The position numbers and the translations under genes are program-made. 35,821 bases of DNA from Polyangiaceae bacterium (GTDB lineage: Bacteria; Myxococcota_A; Polyangia; Polyangiales; Polyangiaceae): the NCBI GenBank assembly GCA_009781005.1, contig WQYX01000041.1, positions 1 through 35,821 on the forward strand. The letters run 5' to 3'. Of this stretch, positions 24,101-33,300 are shown in pieces. Positions within the stretch are counted from its first letter, which is position 1. Each line of letters starts with the position of its first letter. Under the pieces are notes generated by a model that saw nothing but the letters and a program-made list of their open reading frames with translations, made no database searches and was not told where the DNA came from.

Positions 24101-25216
24101 TTCGAGCTCACCAAACTCGTACGTGAAGGCTATCCACTGCCCGAGACGGTTTCGGATCTTCTTCAGCCGCGAGACTGGGCCCCTTCCGGGCAAGAGCTCG
24201 AACTCCCGCACCAAGCCATCCGGGGTGCAGATTTCCCACCGCCCTTCGCCTTTGCACCGAAGCGTCAGACGGTCGATCGGATAGAAAAGCTCTTGCCCTT
24301 CGCGCATCTTGCGGCCGGGCAGGTGGTAGGTGTGAAACTCTATCTCGCGACCGTCACCGGCCTTGTACACGACCCTGCCGCGCTCAAGCCAAATGCGCTC
24401 ATCGAGGGTATGGCTCCAACCATGCCCAAGCGGCGAATCACGCTCCGCCCATGCCGAAGAGTAGTAACGTTCGAACTTGATTGGAATCGGTCCGCGAAGC
24501 TCAAAGTCCAAGGCTCGTGTAAGAAGACGCCCCGTTGCCACGTCGACGGGGTGGCCCGTCAGTTGACACACGCCCCAAGAAAGCAAGCTCCTTAACCGCC
24601 CTGGCGGAAGGAGGTCGACGAACTGGTGCAGAAGTCCCGCGGTCCATTTGTTGCGAAAAATCAGCGTCTTCGCCGTGGCCGACCAGTCGAAAGCAGAGGG
24701 GCCGCCGATGATCACGGGCCGCCCCTTGGGTACGGCGAGCAGCATCGAGCTCGGCAACCGCACCGGATCGCTGCAACTCATCGCCAAATCGCCAAATCGA
24801 CATGCGTTCGTGCCGTTGATGTAGACCGTTCGCGAACCCGTCACCATGACCGCGTCGCCTGGCGGCTCTGCGGGATTGTCCGGCGGTGGCGGCGGTCCGG
24901 GCTTGGGTTTGAGCTTCAGCGGTTTAGGAAGCGGTGACCATCTGATCCCCGGAGGGATCACAACATGAGGCAGTAGGAATCGATTCTGGGCTTCGTCTCC
25001 CGTCTTGACGGCGGGAAAGCCATTGACCAAGACCACGCCGCCGCTTGGATTTCTAGACACCCATGAGATGCCTACCTGTAACATCATACCAATCGGATCG
25101 GGTTCTACGATTCCAACAAATGGCATCGGAAAGAGCATGGGCGGCGAAAAGGGCACGATTTCCAGGTGGAAATCGATGCCAACGACCAAGTCCGTTTGCT
25201 TACCGGCAAACATGGT
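21122..25216 (-). CDS. PAAR-RHS polymorphic toxin with WHH nuclease tip
   Basis: The 1364-residue protein begins with a PAAR-like (DUF4150) region, about 1-180, including VLVNGFPAVKTGD and GSRTVYINGTNACRFGDLAM, so export on a type VI secretion spike is expected. A DUF6531-type start (LTGHPVDVATGR, near 219) leads into dozens of YD/RHS repeats that form a cocoon. The core ends at the cleavage-type motif NTWIDPFGL (about 1235-1243). The last 121 residues carry YTWHHLAD (WHH at 1298-1300) and QLVRTEAH (His 1321), the pattern of WHH-type HNH nucleases. ATG 25216 follows GAGGGGAACC and overlaps the upstream TPR gene by 17 bp; an in-frame start at 25291 is less likely. No VgrG gene is in the window. 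Confidence 0.85.
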   Translation of the reverse strand, partial: TMFAGKQTDLVVGIDFHLEIVPFSPPMLFPMPFVGIVEPDPIGMMLQVGISWVSRNPSGGVVLVNGFPAVKTGDEAQNRFLLPHVVIPPGIRWSPLPKPLKLKPKPGPPPPPDNPAEPPGDAVMVTGSRTVYINGTNACRFGDLAMSCSDPVRLPSSMLLAVPKGRPVIIGGPSAFDWSATAKTLIFRNKWTAGLLHQFVDLLPPGRLRSLLSWGVCQLTGHPVDVATGRLLTRALDFELRGPIPIKFERYYSSAWAERDSPLGHGWSHTLDERIWLERGRVVYKAGDGREIEFHTYHLPGRKMREGQELFYPIDRLTLRCKGEGRWEICTPDGLVREFELLPGRGPVSRLKKIRNRLGQWIAFTYEFGELEEVRTSEDRYVRFEHRSGRLNRISRLTPESDGFDWYNQVEFEYSDEGDLVKATDSQKAKRFYQYEEHLLIKEIDRDGITFYFEYDGRDCFARCVRTWGNDKKGQDSLFFREIIYDLRNRRTFVEDTAGKTTIYEMNAGNAVTKITDPHGASTTYEYDDLSLRKTSETDALGHVTRFEYDDRGNETKRTLANGAVYTMKYNADNQIVGMADPVGLERSWRYDEQGRLTDTWDTTGGWVHLEYDGLYATKVQRPDGQWVKLERDAFGAVTKITQPDGAVEQRWYDQHGQLVKVRDGGGRVWRVMYDFEGRPIAYTYPDGSYRRLVYSGEGDILEQRTPTEDVEFTYRGYHQVASRKVHRSDQKVRFVYDGEDRLIGVTNEAGERYHYVLDACGRVKEEISFEGLKRSYLRDELGRVTMAFAPDGNATRFEYDVLGNVTRAKYSEEEEETFTYDEIGRLKTATNASGTVRFSRKLAQRVVVERFNRDWFGTRYDAMGRPQYVVSSRGHVQRAMRTPTGDLRTLTTWERNVGDHLHPSWRAKIDRDAAGLETKRSMPGGITSSWKRDVMGRPTLQTIAQKGDTTDWTEYEWTGIDRLTGQSDPSSSVKYTHDVQGRLAASVQYGTDDSRVERWRNPGPRGELYHTKERDGRIYGKGGVLMQSGPLSFTYDKNGNLEKKEASDGRTWTYAWSASGRLKSVATPDGKKVEFEYDALGRRIRKTSEAGTTRWLWNGNVPVHEWREGEDGAATTWVFEPDTFRPVAKLTSDGQRHSVITDYLGTPREMRDEAGELAWKAQLDIYGVATVGEGQKEDCPWRWQGQYEDVETGLYYNRFRYYDPSRGDYISQDPIGLLGYTPGSTLYAYTKDPNTWIDPFGLAFKTVDFAGSPDLFPAGPGQSNIVEIVMQGGRKGDFKAADLAGGFVNGIPKGYTWHHLADFNPEAGTCTMQLVRTEAHLATLPHEGACAQFGTHFGVKYDSPAAREAAEEQGWKKKRKGCQ

Positions 25217-26603
25217 TCCCCTCTTCCGTGTCGGCATCCGTGTCTTCCGCGGCGGAAGTGTCCGCAGCGGCGGCGGCTCGTTCATACTCATCGGCCAGTT
25301 CGAGCAGCGACCGTGCGGACTCGTGAGCGCCGTGTTTTTGCGCGACCTTGGCGAAAGCGCGTGCGACTGTGGACACGCTCGAAGACGTCGCTACGTCCGG
25401 ATTGGCCGAGGCAAGGCGCAAAGCACGTTGCCACAAGATCAGGGCGGACTTTTCCGAAATGGGCAACGCGATCTGCCCGCCTGCGCGATAGGCCTCGATG
25501 GCAATGATCTCGGCGCCCGCTGCGGCGGCCAAGTCGCCCGCGCGCGCGTACGTAACCAAGGCGCGCTCCTTATCCTTGTCGAGCGCCTGAAGCGCAGCCA
25601 AACCAAGCAAGGCTTGCGCGGCAACATCAAGAAAACCTGCTTCTTCAGCACGTTTCGCGCTCGCCTCGAAGGTCGTGCGCGCGTGCTTTTGATTTCCCGC
25701 TTGCAAAAGATACGATGCTAATGTGCATTCAAGGATGCATGCAAGCTGCACAAGATTGCCGCATTGCTCGACGGCGTCGCGTTGGAGCGCAATCGCCTTG
25801 CGAAAGTTTTTCTTTTGCACCGCAATGGCGGCACCCGCAATGTGCGTCTGAAGAAGCGCCTCGCCTTCTACCGGGATGGCCGGCGAAGGGTTGGCTTCAG
25901 ATTCGCGCTGTTTGCGCGTCGGGGCCTCGGCATCTTTCGGGCCTACGAAGCCCGCACTCACGTTGCTCGATGCGCCGATCGGTGCGGCCGCCATCGCGGC
26001 AAGTCTGTCGTTCTGTTCCCTGCGATAGTCTTCATCTCCCGCCCAATTAACGCACATGCATGCATCACCGAGGCGTGAGACGAGTCGCTTGCGCAATTGG
26101 CCGCCGAGCTCGACGACGATATAACGCACCGCGGACAGCGACGGCGTTTGCACCAGCCGGGAGACGTCCCGAGCAAAAATCCTCGGGTGCGCGATTGCGG
26201 TGGGCGCGAGCACAACGACGATGCCGTTTGCATCGGAGACGTTCTGCTGCGCTTCGAGGCATTGTTTCAGTTGCCAACCCATGACGGCGAGACTGTCCTT
26301 GCTGTGATGGGGCGGAGCGACTTCGCCGAGCGATGGCGTAACTTCGCGACGTGCCTCATGAATGACGGCCATGCGCTCAGCGCGTGCGATCCATCCGCTG
26401 CCGCTGTCTTTGGTGCTCGCGTCCTCGAGGACAAAGAAGGGGATGTGGTTGTGCGCGTGATGCTCCGCCTGCGCGATCTGCTCCACTACCATGGACCTCT
26501 CCGTAGCGGTCGTTGATACGTGCATCACGCGGATTTCCGGGCACATGATGAACCACTTGAGATCTTCGGCGAGACGGGCGAGAAGCGAATGGAGAGGGTG
26601 CAA
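25200..26603 (-). CDS. TPR protein preceding the RHS toxin, possible loading factor
   Basis: I do not recognise the N-terminal ~200 residues. They contain alternating strands and helices (CPEIRVMHVS, GIVVVLAPTA, AVRYIVVELGGQ). Residues about 240-435 are alanine-rich helical repeats of TPR type (e.g. NFRKAIALQRDAVEQCGNLV, ASYLLQAGNQKHARTTFEAS). The C-terminus is acidic. It starts at TTG 26603 (4 bp after the previous stop) or ATG 26546; neither has a strong Shine-Dalgarno. It overlaps the toxin gene. T6SS toxins with PAAR often need a dedicated adaptor encoded just upstream, so an adaptor or chaperone role is plausible. It does not look like the known Eag/DUF1795, DUF2169 or DUF4123 adaptors. 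Confidence 0.55.
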   Translation of the reverse strand: MHPLHSLLARLAEDLKWFIMCPEIRVMHVSTTATERSMVVEQIAQAEHHAHNHIPFFVLEDASTKDSGSGWIARAERMAVIHEARREVTPSLGEVAPPHHSKDSLAVMGWQLKQCLEAQQNVSDANGIVVVLAPTAIAHPRIFARDVSRLVQTPSLSAVRYIVVELGGQLRKRLVSRLGDACMCVNWAGDEDYRREQNDRLAAMAAAPIGASSNVSAGFVGPKDAEAPTRKQRESEANPSPAIPVEGEALLQTHIAGAAIAVQKKNFRKAIALQRDAVEQCGNLVQLACILECTLASYLLQAGNQKHARTTFEASAKRAEEAGFLDVAAQALLGLAALQALDKDKERALVTYARAGDLAAAAGAEIIAIEAYRAGGQIALPISEKSALILWQRALRLASANPDVATSSSVSTVARAFAKVAQKHGAHESARSLLELADEYERAAAAADTSAAEDTDADTEEGNHVCR

Positions 26604-26607
26604 GGGG

Positions 26608-28080
26608 CTAAGGCGTCACGGTCCAATCGTCCGCCGAAACCATCTGGCCTGATTTGCCGTCAAGGCCTTGATTGCCGGCTACGACCGACGGACTGCCAGA
26701 CATACCCGCGACTCCACGGACTCCTGCGGCGCCTGGATGGATGGTCGTCTCAGTGTCGGGCACGGGTGCCGAGCCGCTGTAGAGAACGCCCGCCGAGATG
26801 CCTCCGGCGCCTCCGCTGCCCGCTCCTCCCGCTCCGCCGGAGCCGCCATCACCGCCTCCGCAACCGGCGGGCGAGGGAGTGCTGCCAGGATCACCAGCGA
26901 AACCCTCATTGGCATCGCCACCGTTACCGCCAGAGCCGCCGCTACCAGCTTGGTTGGTCGTAAGGGCGCAACCAATGAGTTGCACAGTGCTTTGGTAGGA
27001 GAGAAGCGCTACGCTCGAGCCTCCGCCGTTTCCGGCGGTTCCCTTCGTGCCGCCGCAGCCGCCGCAACCCCCGCCTCCTCCTGCGCCTGCGCGTCCTCCC
27101 CCGCCTCCTCCACCTTGCCCGGGCTGGCCGTCCGTGCCGTCAAGGCCATCGCCAGGCAGCCAGCCGTTTGCCGTCAGTTGGCCGAGAGAGGAGTTGGCGG
27201 CGGCATTCGCTCCTGAGGGGGAGTCGCCACCGTTGTGACCAGCTCCCGTCCCTCCAACGCCACAAGCTTGGTTGCCAACACCCGCAGCACCATTGCTTTC
27301 CGTTACATTTCCAGCAATGCTTGGCAGCCCGTCCTTACCGCTCCCGCCCACGTCGCCGCCCGCGCCTCCGGTTGTACTGCCTCCCGTCGTGCATGTACAC
27401 ATCACGCCCGCACCGCCACCTGCCGGGTCGCTCCACACGCCATTGACGCCTTTGCTTCCAGGGCTACCAACAGCACCGGCCTGCGCCGTCAAGGAGCACC
27501 TACGAAAGGTAACATCTGAGCCCGACGCAAACACTGCAATGCTAGAATCTCCCGCGTTTGCGCCGGCCTGCGCCTCAAACGCAAGGTCCGAGATGGAGGA
27601 TGGGACCGAGGAGATTTTCAGAGCGTAGCCGGCATCATGAGGCTTGATGGTGGCTTTGTTGTTTGGGGTATCGCGGTAATCCCACGTCCCACAATTGTAG
27701 CCTCCAATAAGGGAGGTCGCGCTTGTCAGTACCACATGCTCGTCAAGCGTGCCTGTGCCGCAAATGTAGATGCGGGGCCGACCTCCGAGCAGTGTTAGCG
27801 CGTGACCAATGGTCTTGACCGGGGCTGCCTTGGTACCGTCCGCCGCGTCGACGCCATTGACCGAGTCGATAAAGACTGCGTACGAGTCATCAAGACACAA
27901 GGGGGAGTCTTTGGGGTCTGCCTTATCGTCACAACCCGGCGGAGTCTGCACGTCCGTGGTGGCGTCGGCAGACATGACGCACGCGCCGCCCGCGCATAAA
28001 TCGTCCGGCCACGCAGCACATGCCGCCGCAAGAAATCCGGCCATTCCGAAACTGACAAGGCTAGATATGAGTGCTTTCAC
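26608..28080 (-). CDS. Secreted glycine-rich, beta-helix-like protein
   Basis: The 490-residue product begins with a signal peptide ending FLAAACAAW, whose Cys21 could be lipidated. Residues about 65-170 look like a DUF1565/parallel beta-helix segment (VFIDSVNGVDAADGTKAAPV). From about 200 on it is dominated by Gly/Ala/Ser with GG blocks (GGGGGGGRAGAGGGGGCGGC) and scattered Cys. Such proteins are frequent in myxobacteria and are likely on the cell surface. GTG 28080 follows GAGGA, 17 bp after the previous gene. Its link with the toxin genes is only positional. Confidence 0.6.
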   Translation of the reverse strand: MKALISSLVSFGMAGFLAAACAAWPDDLCAGGACVMSADATTDVQTPPGCDDKADPKDSPLCLDDSYAVFIDSVNGVDAADGTKAAPVKTIGHALTLLGGRPRIYICGTGTLDEHVVLTSATSLIGGYNCGTWDYRDTPNNKATIKPHDAGYALKISSVPSSISDLAFEAQAGANAGDSSIAVFASGSDVTFRRCSLTAQAGAVGSPGSKGVNGVWSDPAGGGAGVMCTCTTGGSTTGGAGGDVGGSGKDGLPSIAGNVTESNGAAGVGNQACGVGGTGAGHNGGDSPSGANAAANSSLGQLTANGWLPGDGLDGTDGQPGQGGGGGGGRAGAGGGGGCGGCGGTKGTAGNGGGSSVALLSYQSTVQLIGCALTTNQAGSGGSGGNGGDANEGFAGDPGSTPSPAGCGGGDGGSGGAGGAGSGGAGGISAGVLYSGSAPVPDTETTIHPGAAGVRGVAGMSGSPSVVAGNQGLDGKSGQMVSADDWTVTP

Positions 28081-28097
28081 GTTGTCCTCTTATGCTT

Positions 28098-29027
28098 TCA
28101 GAAGCTACCGCTGAAGTCGAGGCCGCCAGTGCCTGCACCAACCACAGGACTTACCTTCATCCCCATCGTTTGCTTTGATTGGGGCCACAAGAACCAAGTC
28201 GCTACTGCACCAACAATCAACACCCCCCCAGCAACGTAGCCGACCGTTGAAACCGTCGCCCTATTGCTCACGCTGTTGCGCGCGTCTTTCAGCTGCCCGC
28301 ATGCGGCGCTGCTTGCATCAACGCACGGAACCGTAGCACGAAGGGAGTTCTCCGTATCTTTGGCGCTCTTCGACGATATCGCAAACCCAACACCAACGCC
28401 CAATCCTACAACACCAAGCGCACCAACCGCCCCCGGGACAATCCAGCCAGCAGTGTTACGGACAGGTTTTTTCTCTCTTGTTGGCGACTCCGGCGAAGCA
28501 AGATCCACATTCTTCGTTTCGCCTCCTGCAACGTTGACATCGACGGTCCGGCCACCTGCGGTCACACGATGACTGCCAACATTCACATCCACGACATCTG
28601 CGAGTGGGGCACTCCCAAGCTTTGCGTCATCGAGTACAATCGCCTCACCTCGATCGGCAGAGATCTTAAGATGCCCCGTCGCGTTCCATAACTTGTCATA
28701 AAGTTTTTGCGTAATTTCTCGGTCCGTATCTTGATTCGCTTTTGGGCTCGCAAAGTATTGCTTCAGATGCCGCAATCCTTCCAGATAGTTTTTCGTGCAA
28801 TTCTCGGCGACCGCGAGATTCACGAGGACATCGCCGTTCTCAGGCTCCAGAGACAATGTCTGCGTAAAGTTAACACGCGCCCGCTCGCAGTTGCCTGCCT
28901 TGAGAGCGGCCAGGCCCTCCTTGAATCGCGCGTCGGACGCAGTATAAGATACGCTGTCTTCAGCGCTGGCCGAGCCGGTCCACAAGCTTGCGGCAAGGGT
29001 AACCACTGTCCACGTTTTCAGTCCCAT
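28098..29027 (-). CDS. TPR/PEGA-like membrane protein, paralogue of the protein at 34590
   Basis: The 309-residue protein has a signal peptide (ending GSASA, about residue 22), TPR-type helices at about 30-110, a PEGA-like beta region (GHLKISADRGEAIVLDD…) near 117-165, and two glycine-rich hydrophobic segments (VGLGVGVGFAIS, about 205-220; VGYVAGGVLIVGAVATWFLW, about 262-281). It ends GGLDFSGSF. The same order of parts appears in the gene at 34590-35576. Its ATG overlaps the stop of the upstream gene as TAATG. PEGA domains are typical of surface or scaffold proteins that often accompany Ser/Thr kinases. Confidence 0.6.
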   Translation of the reverse strand: MGLKTWTVVTLAASLWTGSASAEDSVSYTASDARFKEGLAALKAGNCERARVNFTQTLSLEPENGDVLVNLAVAENCTKNYLEGLRHLKQYFASPKANQDTDREITQKLYDKLWNATGHLKISADRGEAIVLDDAKLGSAPLADVVDVNVGSHRVTAGGRTVDVNVAGGETKNVDLASPESPTREKKPVRNTAGWIVPGAVGALGVVGLGVGVGFAISSKSAKDTENSLRATVPCVDASSAACGQLKDARNSVSNRATVSTVGYVAGGVLIVGAVATWFLWPQSKQTMGMKVSPVVGAGTGGLDFSGSF

Positions 29028-30295
29028 TAGTGTTTCTCCCTTATAATCGCATCGAACTCGACAGGACTTGCCCTCTCCACCGGCTTCGCCGCTGTCGGAA
29101 CTGGTGCCGGTGCCGTCACCGCAGAAGGCGCAGCCGTCACCGCAGAAGGCGCAGCCGTCACCACCGGAGGCGACACGGTCGCCACCTGAGGTGCAACCTT
29201 TTGGTTGCCCTCCGCAGGCTGCCTCCGCACCATCGGCTTCCTCGGGACCGTCACAGTCGGCGTAGGCGTCGTGGGTGCAACATCGCTCGCATCACTCTCT
29301 GCCACCTGCACCACGGGCGAACTCGTTGCACTCGGCGGCAGCCGAGACACGGCCACCGGCACCACACTTGCCGTTGATGCTTTCGCCTCAACGACACTCT
29401 TATCGTCCTTCCTCAACATCACCGCCGCCACCAACCCCGCCGCGAAGATGGTCGCTGCCACCAATGCATAAACTCCCCACTTGTGCCGGCTGCCAACTCT
29501 CTCCTCCTTGACCGCCTCCTTCATTGGAGGCATCCTCGGCGTCGGCACCCGCCCCAGATCTACCGGTATCGCCCTCGAAGCCACCGCACTCTGGTCATGC
29601 TCTTTTTTGGTGTCCGCCTCAGGTGCTACCGGCTGCATCTTCGCGCGCTTCGACGCGGGCGTTTCGGGGGACGTAATCTTGTCCAGATTGGCCGGCAGCG
29701 ATGGCGGATGGTCGCTTCCCGGCACGACCGCCGGCATCCTCTCCGTGTTCCCTTTCGTCTCTATCTTTCCCGTCGTTTCCGGCGCAGGTGCAGCGTCGGC
29801 AGGCTTTGGAGGGGGCATGGTTGGCGTCGAACGATCCCAGTTTGGTATCGCCGCAGCCCCCATCCCCATCACCATCGGTACCGTCGTTTCTTGCGTTTCT
29901 ACGGGGGACTCCGTTGGAGGCGGCACCGGCGTCGGACGATTATTTCCTGGCATCACCACCGTTGTTTCTTCTGCCTCCCCCTCCGACGGAGCCAGCAGTG
30001 GCAACCCTGCTGTCGTGGCAAGCTGCCTATCGTCCGGGGGAAGCTCGTAATCCGCCTTGAGCTTCTCCTTCCTTCTTTTCGCTTCCGCAAATTTCTTCTT
30101 CTTCGGTGCATTTTTAGTGTCAATCTCTAGCTTCTCCCTCTGCGCGAACTCAGTCCGACGCCGAGCCCCAAGCTCATCCAACCACTCGTCCACGACCTCA
30201 AAAGGGATTTCACTCATGTCCGTGATATTCGCGTCCGCGTTGCCTTCATTTTCACGATCGTTCGGCACTTCCTCATTCTCGCGATCGTCCGTCAT
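29027..30295 (-). CDS. Single-pass membrane protein with disordered arms
   Basis: The 422-residue protein has a charged N-terminal helix, a long Pro/Thr/Ala-rich cytoplasmic arm with recurring short motifs (ETTVVMPG, ETTVPMV), one membrane segment (WGVYALVAATIFAAGLVAAVML, about 275-296) and a Pro/Ala/Val-rich outer arm. No signal peptide is seen, so it should be N-in. The many Thr residues next to acidic ones are potential targets of the neighbouring kinase (inference). Its start follows AGGAG and is 9 bp from the kinase stop. A small tandem repeat lies near the 3' end. Confidence 0.6.
   Translation of the reverse strand: MTDDRENEEVPNDRENEGNADANITDMSEIPFEVVDEWLDELGARRRTEFAQREKLEIDTKNAPKKKKFAEAKRRKEKLKADYELPPDDRQLATTAGLPLLAPSEGEAEETTVVMPGNNRPTPVPPPTESPVETQETTVPMVMGMGAAAIPNWDRSTPTMPPPKPADAAPAPETTGKIETKGNTERMPAVVPGSDHPPSLPANLDKITSPETPASKRAKMQPVAPEADTKKEHDQSAVASRAIPVDLGRVPTPRMPPMKEAVKEERVGSRHKWGVYALVAATIFAAGLVAAVMLRKDDKSVVEAKASTASVVPVAVSRLPPSATSSPVVQVAESDASDVAPTTPTPTVTVPRKPMVRRQPAEGNQKVAPQVATVSPPVVTAAPSAVTAAPSAVTAPAPVPTAAKPVERASPVEFDAIIREKH
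29112..29162 (-). repeat. 21-bp tandem repeat in the membrane protein gene
   Basis: Units at 29112-29132 and 29133-29153 are identical, with a partial third at 29154-29162. They encode repeated APSAVTA in the Ala/Pro-rich outer arm. Such a repeat can expand or contract in frame. Confidence 0.85.
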
Positions 30296-30304
30296 GGGAG
30301 TCTC

Positions 30305-33300
30305 CTACCTATTCTCCTTCACGAGCCGCTGGAACTCAACCGTCTCGCGTGCGGAGCTCGAGGGGGCGGGGGAGCTTGAGGGGAGCGGCTTGGACGCGAG
30401 ATGCTTCACGACGGGAGGCGCGATCTTCGGTGTCGGAGGTAACACTTCGGTGTCGGAGGACGCAGGCGAAGGCGATGTCATCGCGTGTGCCGCCGGTTCG
30501 ACGATAGACGGAGGAGCGGTGGCGGGCGGCTCGGGCTGGGTGGGTAGGACTGACTTGGAGTCGAAGCCCAGACGGTAGAATACCACCAAAGCCAGAATAA
30601 AAAGGGGAACCAAAAGCAAGCTATAAATGGCTATGTTCGTCCATGTCGTCCTCTTATGATTGATGACGGACGCGGGGGCTGCGGCGGGTGGCTCCTCCTG
30701 CGAAGGTTGCCGCGGTGCCGCCGTTTCCATTTGATACGGCGCCATCGGCATGGCCCGCATGCGCGCGGTATTGCCTTTGCCTCCTTGACCACTAGCCTTT
30801 TGCGGCGGCGGTTCGGGCACCGCATCCGCATGACTTTTTCTGACCTGGCGCTCGGCGGCCAGTTCCGCGGCAAATTTCGCAATATGGGCTCGAATGGCGC
30901 GGACGGTCTTCTCCGACGGATCCGCTTGAAGTTTATGCAAAGCCGCCACCGCGTAGTCTCGCCGGAAGGCGAGCAACTCCTCCTCGCCTATGTGGTCCAC
31001 TCGCCAGGCGCGTATGGCTTCGTCCGCAAGTTTCTCACTCACGGCACGCAACTCTTCGTCCGTGGGGCCTTCTGAGGGACCACTTTCAACATTGGAGGTA
31101 GGATTCGAAGGGGAAGGGGCGGGCAGGTTCGTTGCTGGGGCGTCCTCGCCTTGAGCACGGGCCTCTTGCTGGGGCGGTTCAGGCACCCCGCTCGCATGGC
31201 CTTTTCTGGCCTGGCGCTCAGCGGCCAATTTCGCGGCAAATTTCGCAATCTGGGCTCGAATGGCGCGGACGGTCTTCTTCGAGGGATCCGCACGAAGGTG
31301 TTCTAGATATATCTTCCCTAGCTCTCGATGATCAACGAGCTGCTCCTCGCTCGTGTAGTTCGGGAGCAGCGGTCGCAGAGCGCGTATAGTCTCGTCTACG
31401 AGCGCCTCGCACACGGCACGCACCTCTTCGTCCGTGGAGCCTTCTGACTCACTTTCAACATGGGAGGCATCATTCGGGGCGTTACTGCCTTGTTGAGCAC
31501 GGGTCTTTTGCTGTGGCTGTTCAGGCACCCCGCTCGCGTGGCCTTTGCTGCCCTGGCGCTCGGCGGCCTCGACGGCCTGGTCCGCGGCCGCTTCCGCGAT
31601 CCACCTTCGAAGGCGGCGAATGGTTTTCTCAGAGGGGGCTGCTTGAAGTTCCCGCAGGGCCTCCGCCGCGTAGTCTCGTCGGAAGGCAAGCAACGCCTCC
31701 TCGCCCTGGAGGTCCACTCGCCAGGCGCGTGCGGCTTCGTCCGCAAGTTTTTCACTCACGGCCCACAACTCTTCGTCCGTGAGGTCTTCTGAGGACTCGG
31801 CAGCCGGTGTCGCTTCCGCTTCTTCGATCTGGTCGCGACGGGAGCGGATGATTGTACATTTTTCTGACGGTTTTTCTTCCTCGAGGTTTTGCTTGTTATC
31901 TTCGGGGTGAGAGGCGCGATTCGGGGGATCGGGCAGTTTGATTTCTCCGTTACCCCAGCGCAACGTCCCGTCTCCCCGCTGGGCAACCACCATGTTGTTA
32001 TCGTCGTCATACGCTCGATCCTCAGATTGCGATACGACTGTTGGTTCGATTCGCTCCTCCGTTGGCTCCAATCTGACTCCGTCGTTCACATCGACTTCAT
32101 TGGCGCCCGAGATCGAGTTCGGATGCTCCGAAGAATAAGAATTTAAGATCGCAACTATACTACTCGTTGACTCTGGAGGGTCCGACAACCCAGGAATCTT
32201 GGTGCGCATTCCTGATTCGAGCTCGTTCGCACGATCAGTATCGGCCGCCCCGGCTTGTTGCATACGGTGCGCCGTATCGAGCTCGGTCTCGGCCACCGCG
32301 GCCTGTTGGATGCGATGAGCCGTGTCGAGCTCGGTCTCGGCTTGCGAGAAAATCTCTTGCATCGAAACCGAGATCCTCGCATCGGGTGACGTGCGGTCCA
32401 CCACGTCTTCATCCATTTTGATCTTTTTCACCTCCGCTTCAATTCCAATATCCGTATCCGTCAACTGCGCGTGTACGTTGTAGGGGAGCGAAGGCTTAGG
32501 ATAAATCGCTCTCACCATCTCCAAAGCTTCCGTCTCTGCCGGTCGCTTCGCCGGGTCTCTCTCAAGCAAGTCCTCGTGCAGCTCACTGAACTTGATAGGA
32601 GTGTTTGGATGAGTGGATATGAGAGAAGGTACTTTGCGTTGGAAGGTCTTCTGCATGCTGGGAATCGTGCCATCGCAATCGGCATAAAAAGGTGGATGCC
32701 CTGTATACATCTCGTAGCCGATGACCCCAATCGCGTAGACGTCGGCTTTCCCGTCCACGATAGCGTTATTATCGTATTGTTCCGGCGCCATGTAACGCGG
32801 GGTCCCGACGGTACGGCCTTTGTATGGGTCCTTGTCTTTGTGTCGGAAGATACCAAAATCGATCATTTTTACCCGTATCAGACCCTCCGGAGACTTAGTT
32901 ATCATGATGTTTTCGGGTTTGAGATCACGGTGAACGATCCCTGTCTGATGAGTATAGTCCACCGCCGTAAACAGTTGCTCCTCTATGTCGAGCGTTATCT
33001 CAACTGGAAGCGTCTTCTTTCGGTTGAGAATTTCGCGCAGGGTTTCTCCTTTGGTGTATTCCATTTGTATATAGGGCAGACCCAGCGGAAAGGTCAGTAG
33101 GCCACTTTGTATAAAATTCACAATGCCTGGGTGGTCTAACCGCCCCAGAACACGAGCTTCGTACTCAAAGAGCTGCACGTAGTATCCGTTGTATTCGTCG
33201 CTCGCCAAATCAGGGTGCAGAAGTTTAAACGCGAACTGATTTCCGGCGTTGCAGTTTCGCGCCAAGACCACCTGGCCCATGGCCCCCATCCCGAAGACCC

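Noticed and set aside
23660..24595. 311-codon plus-strand frame inside the RHS gene
   Set aside because: Antisense to YD-repeat coding sequence in a GC-rich gene; no Shine-Dalgarno and no family likeness.
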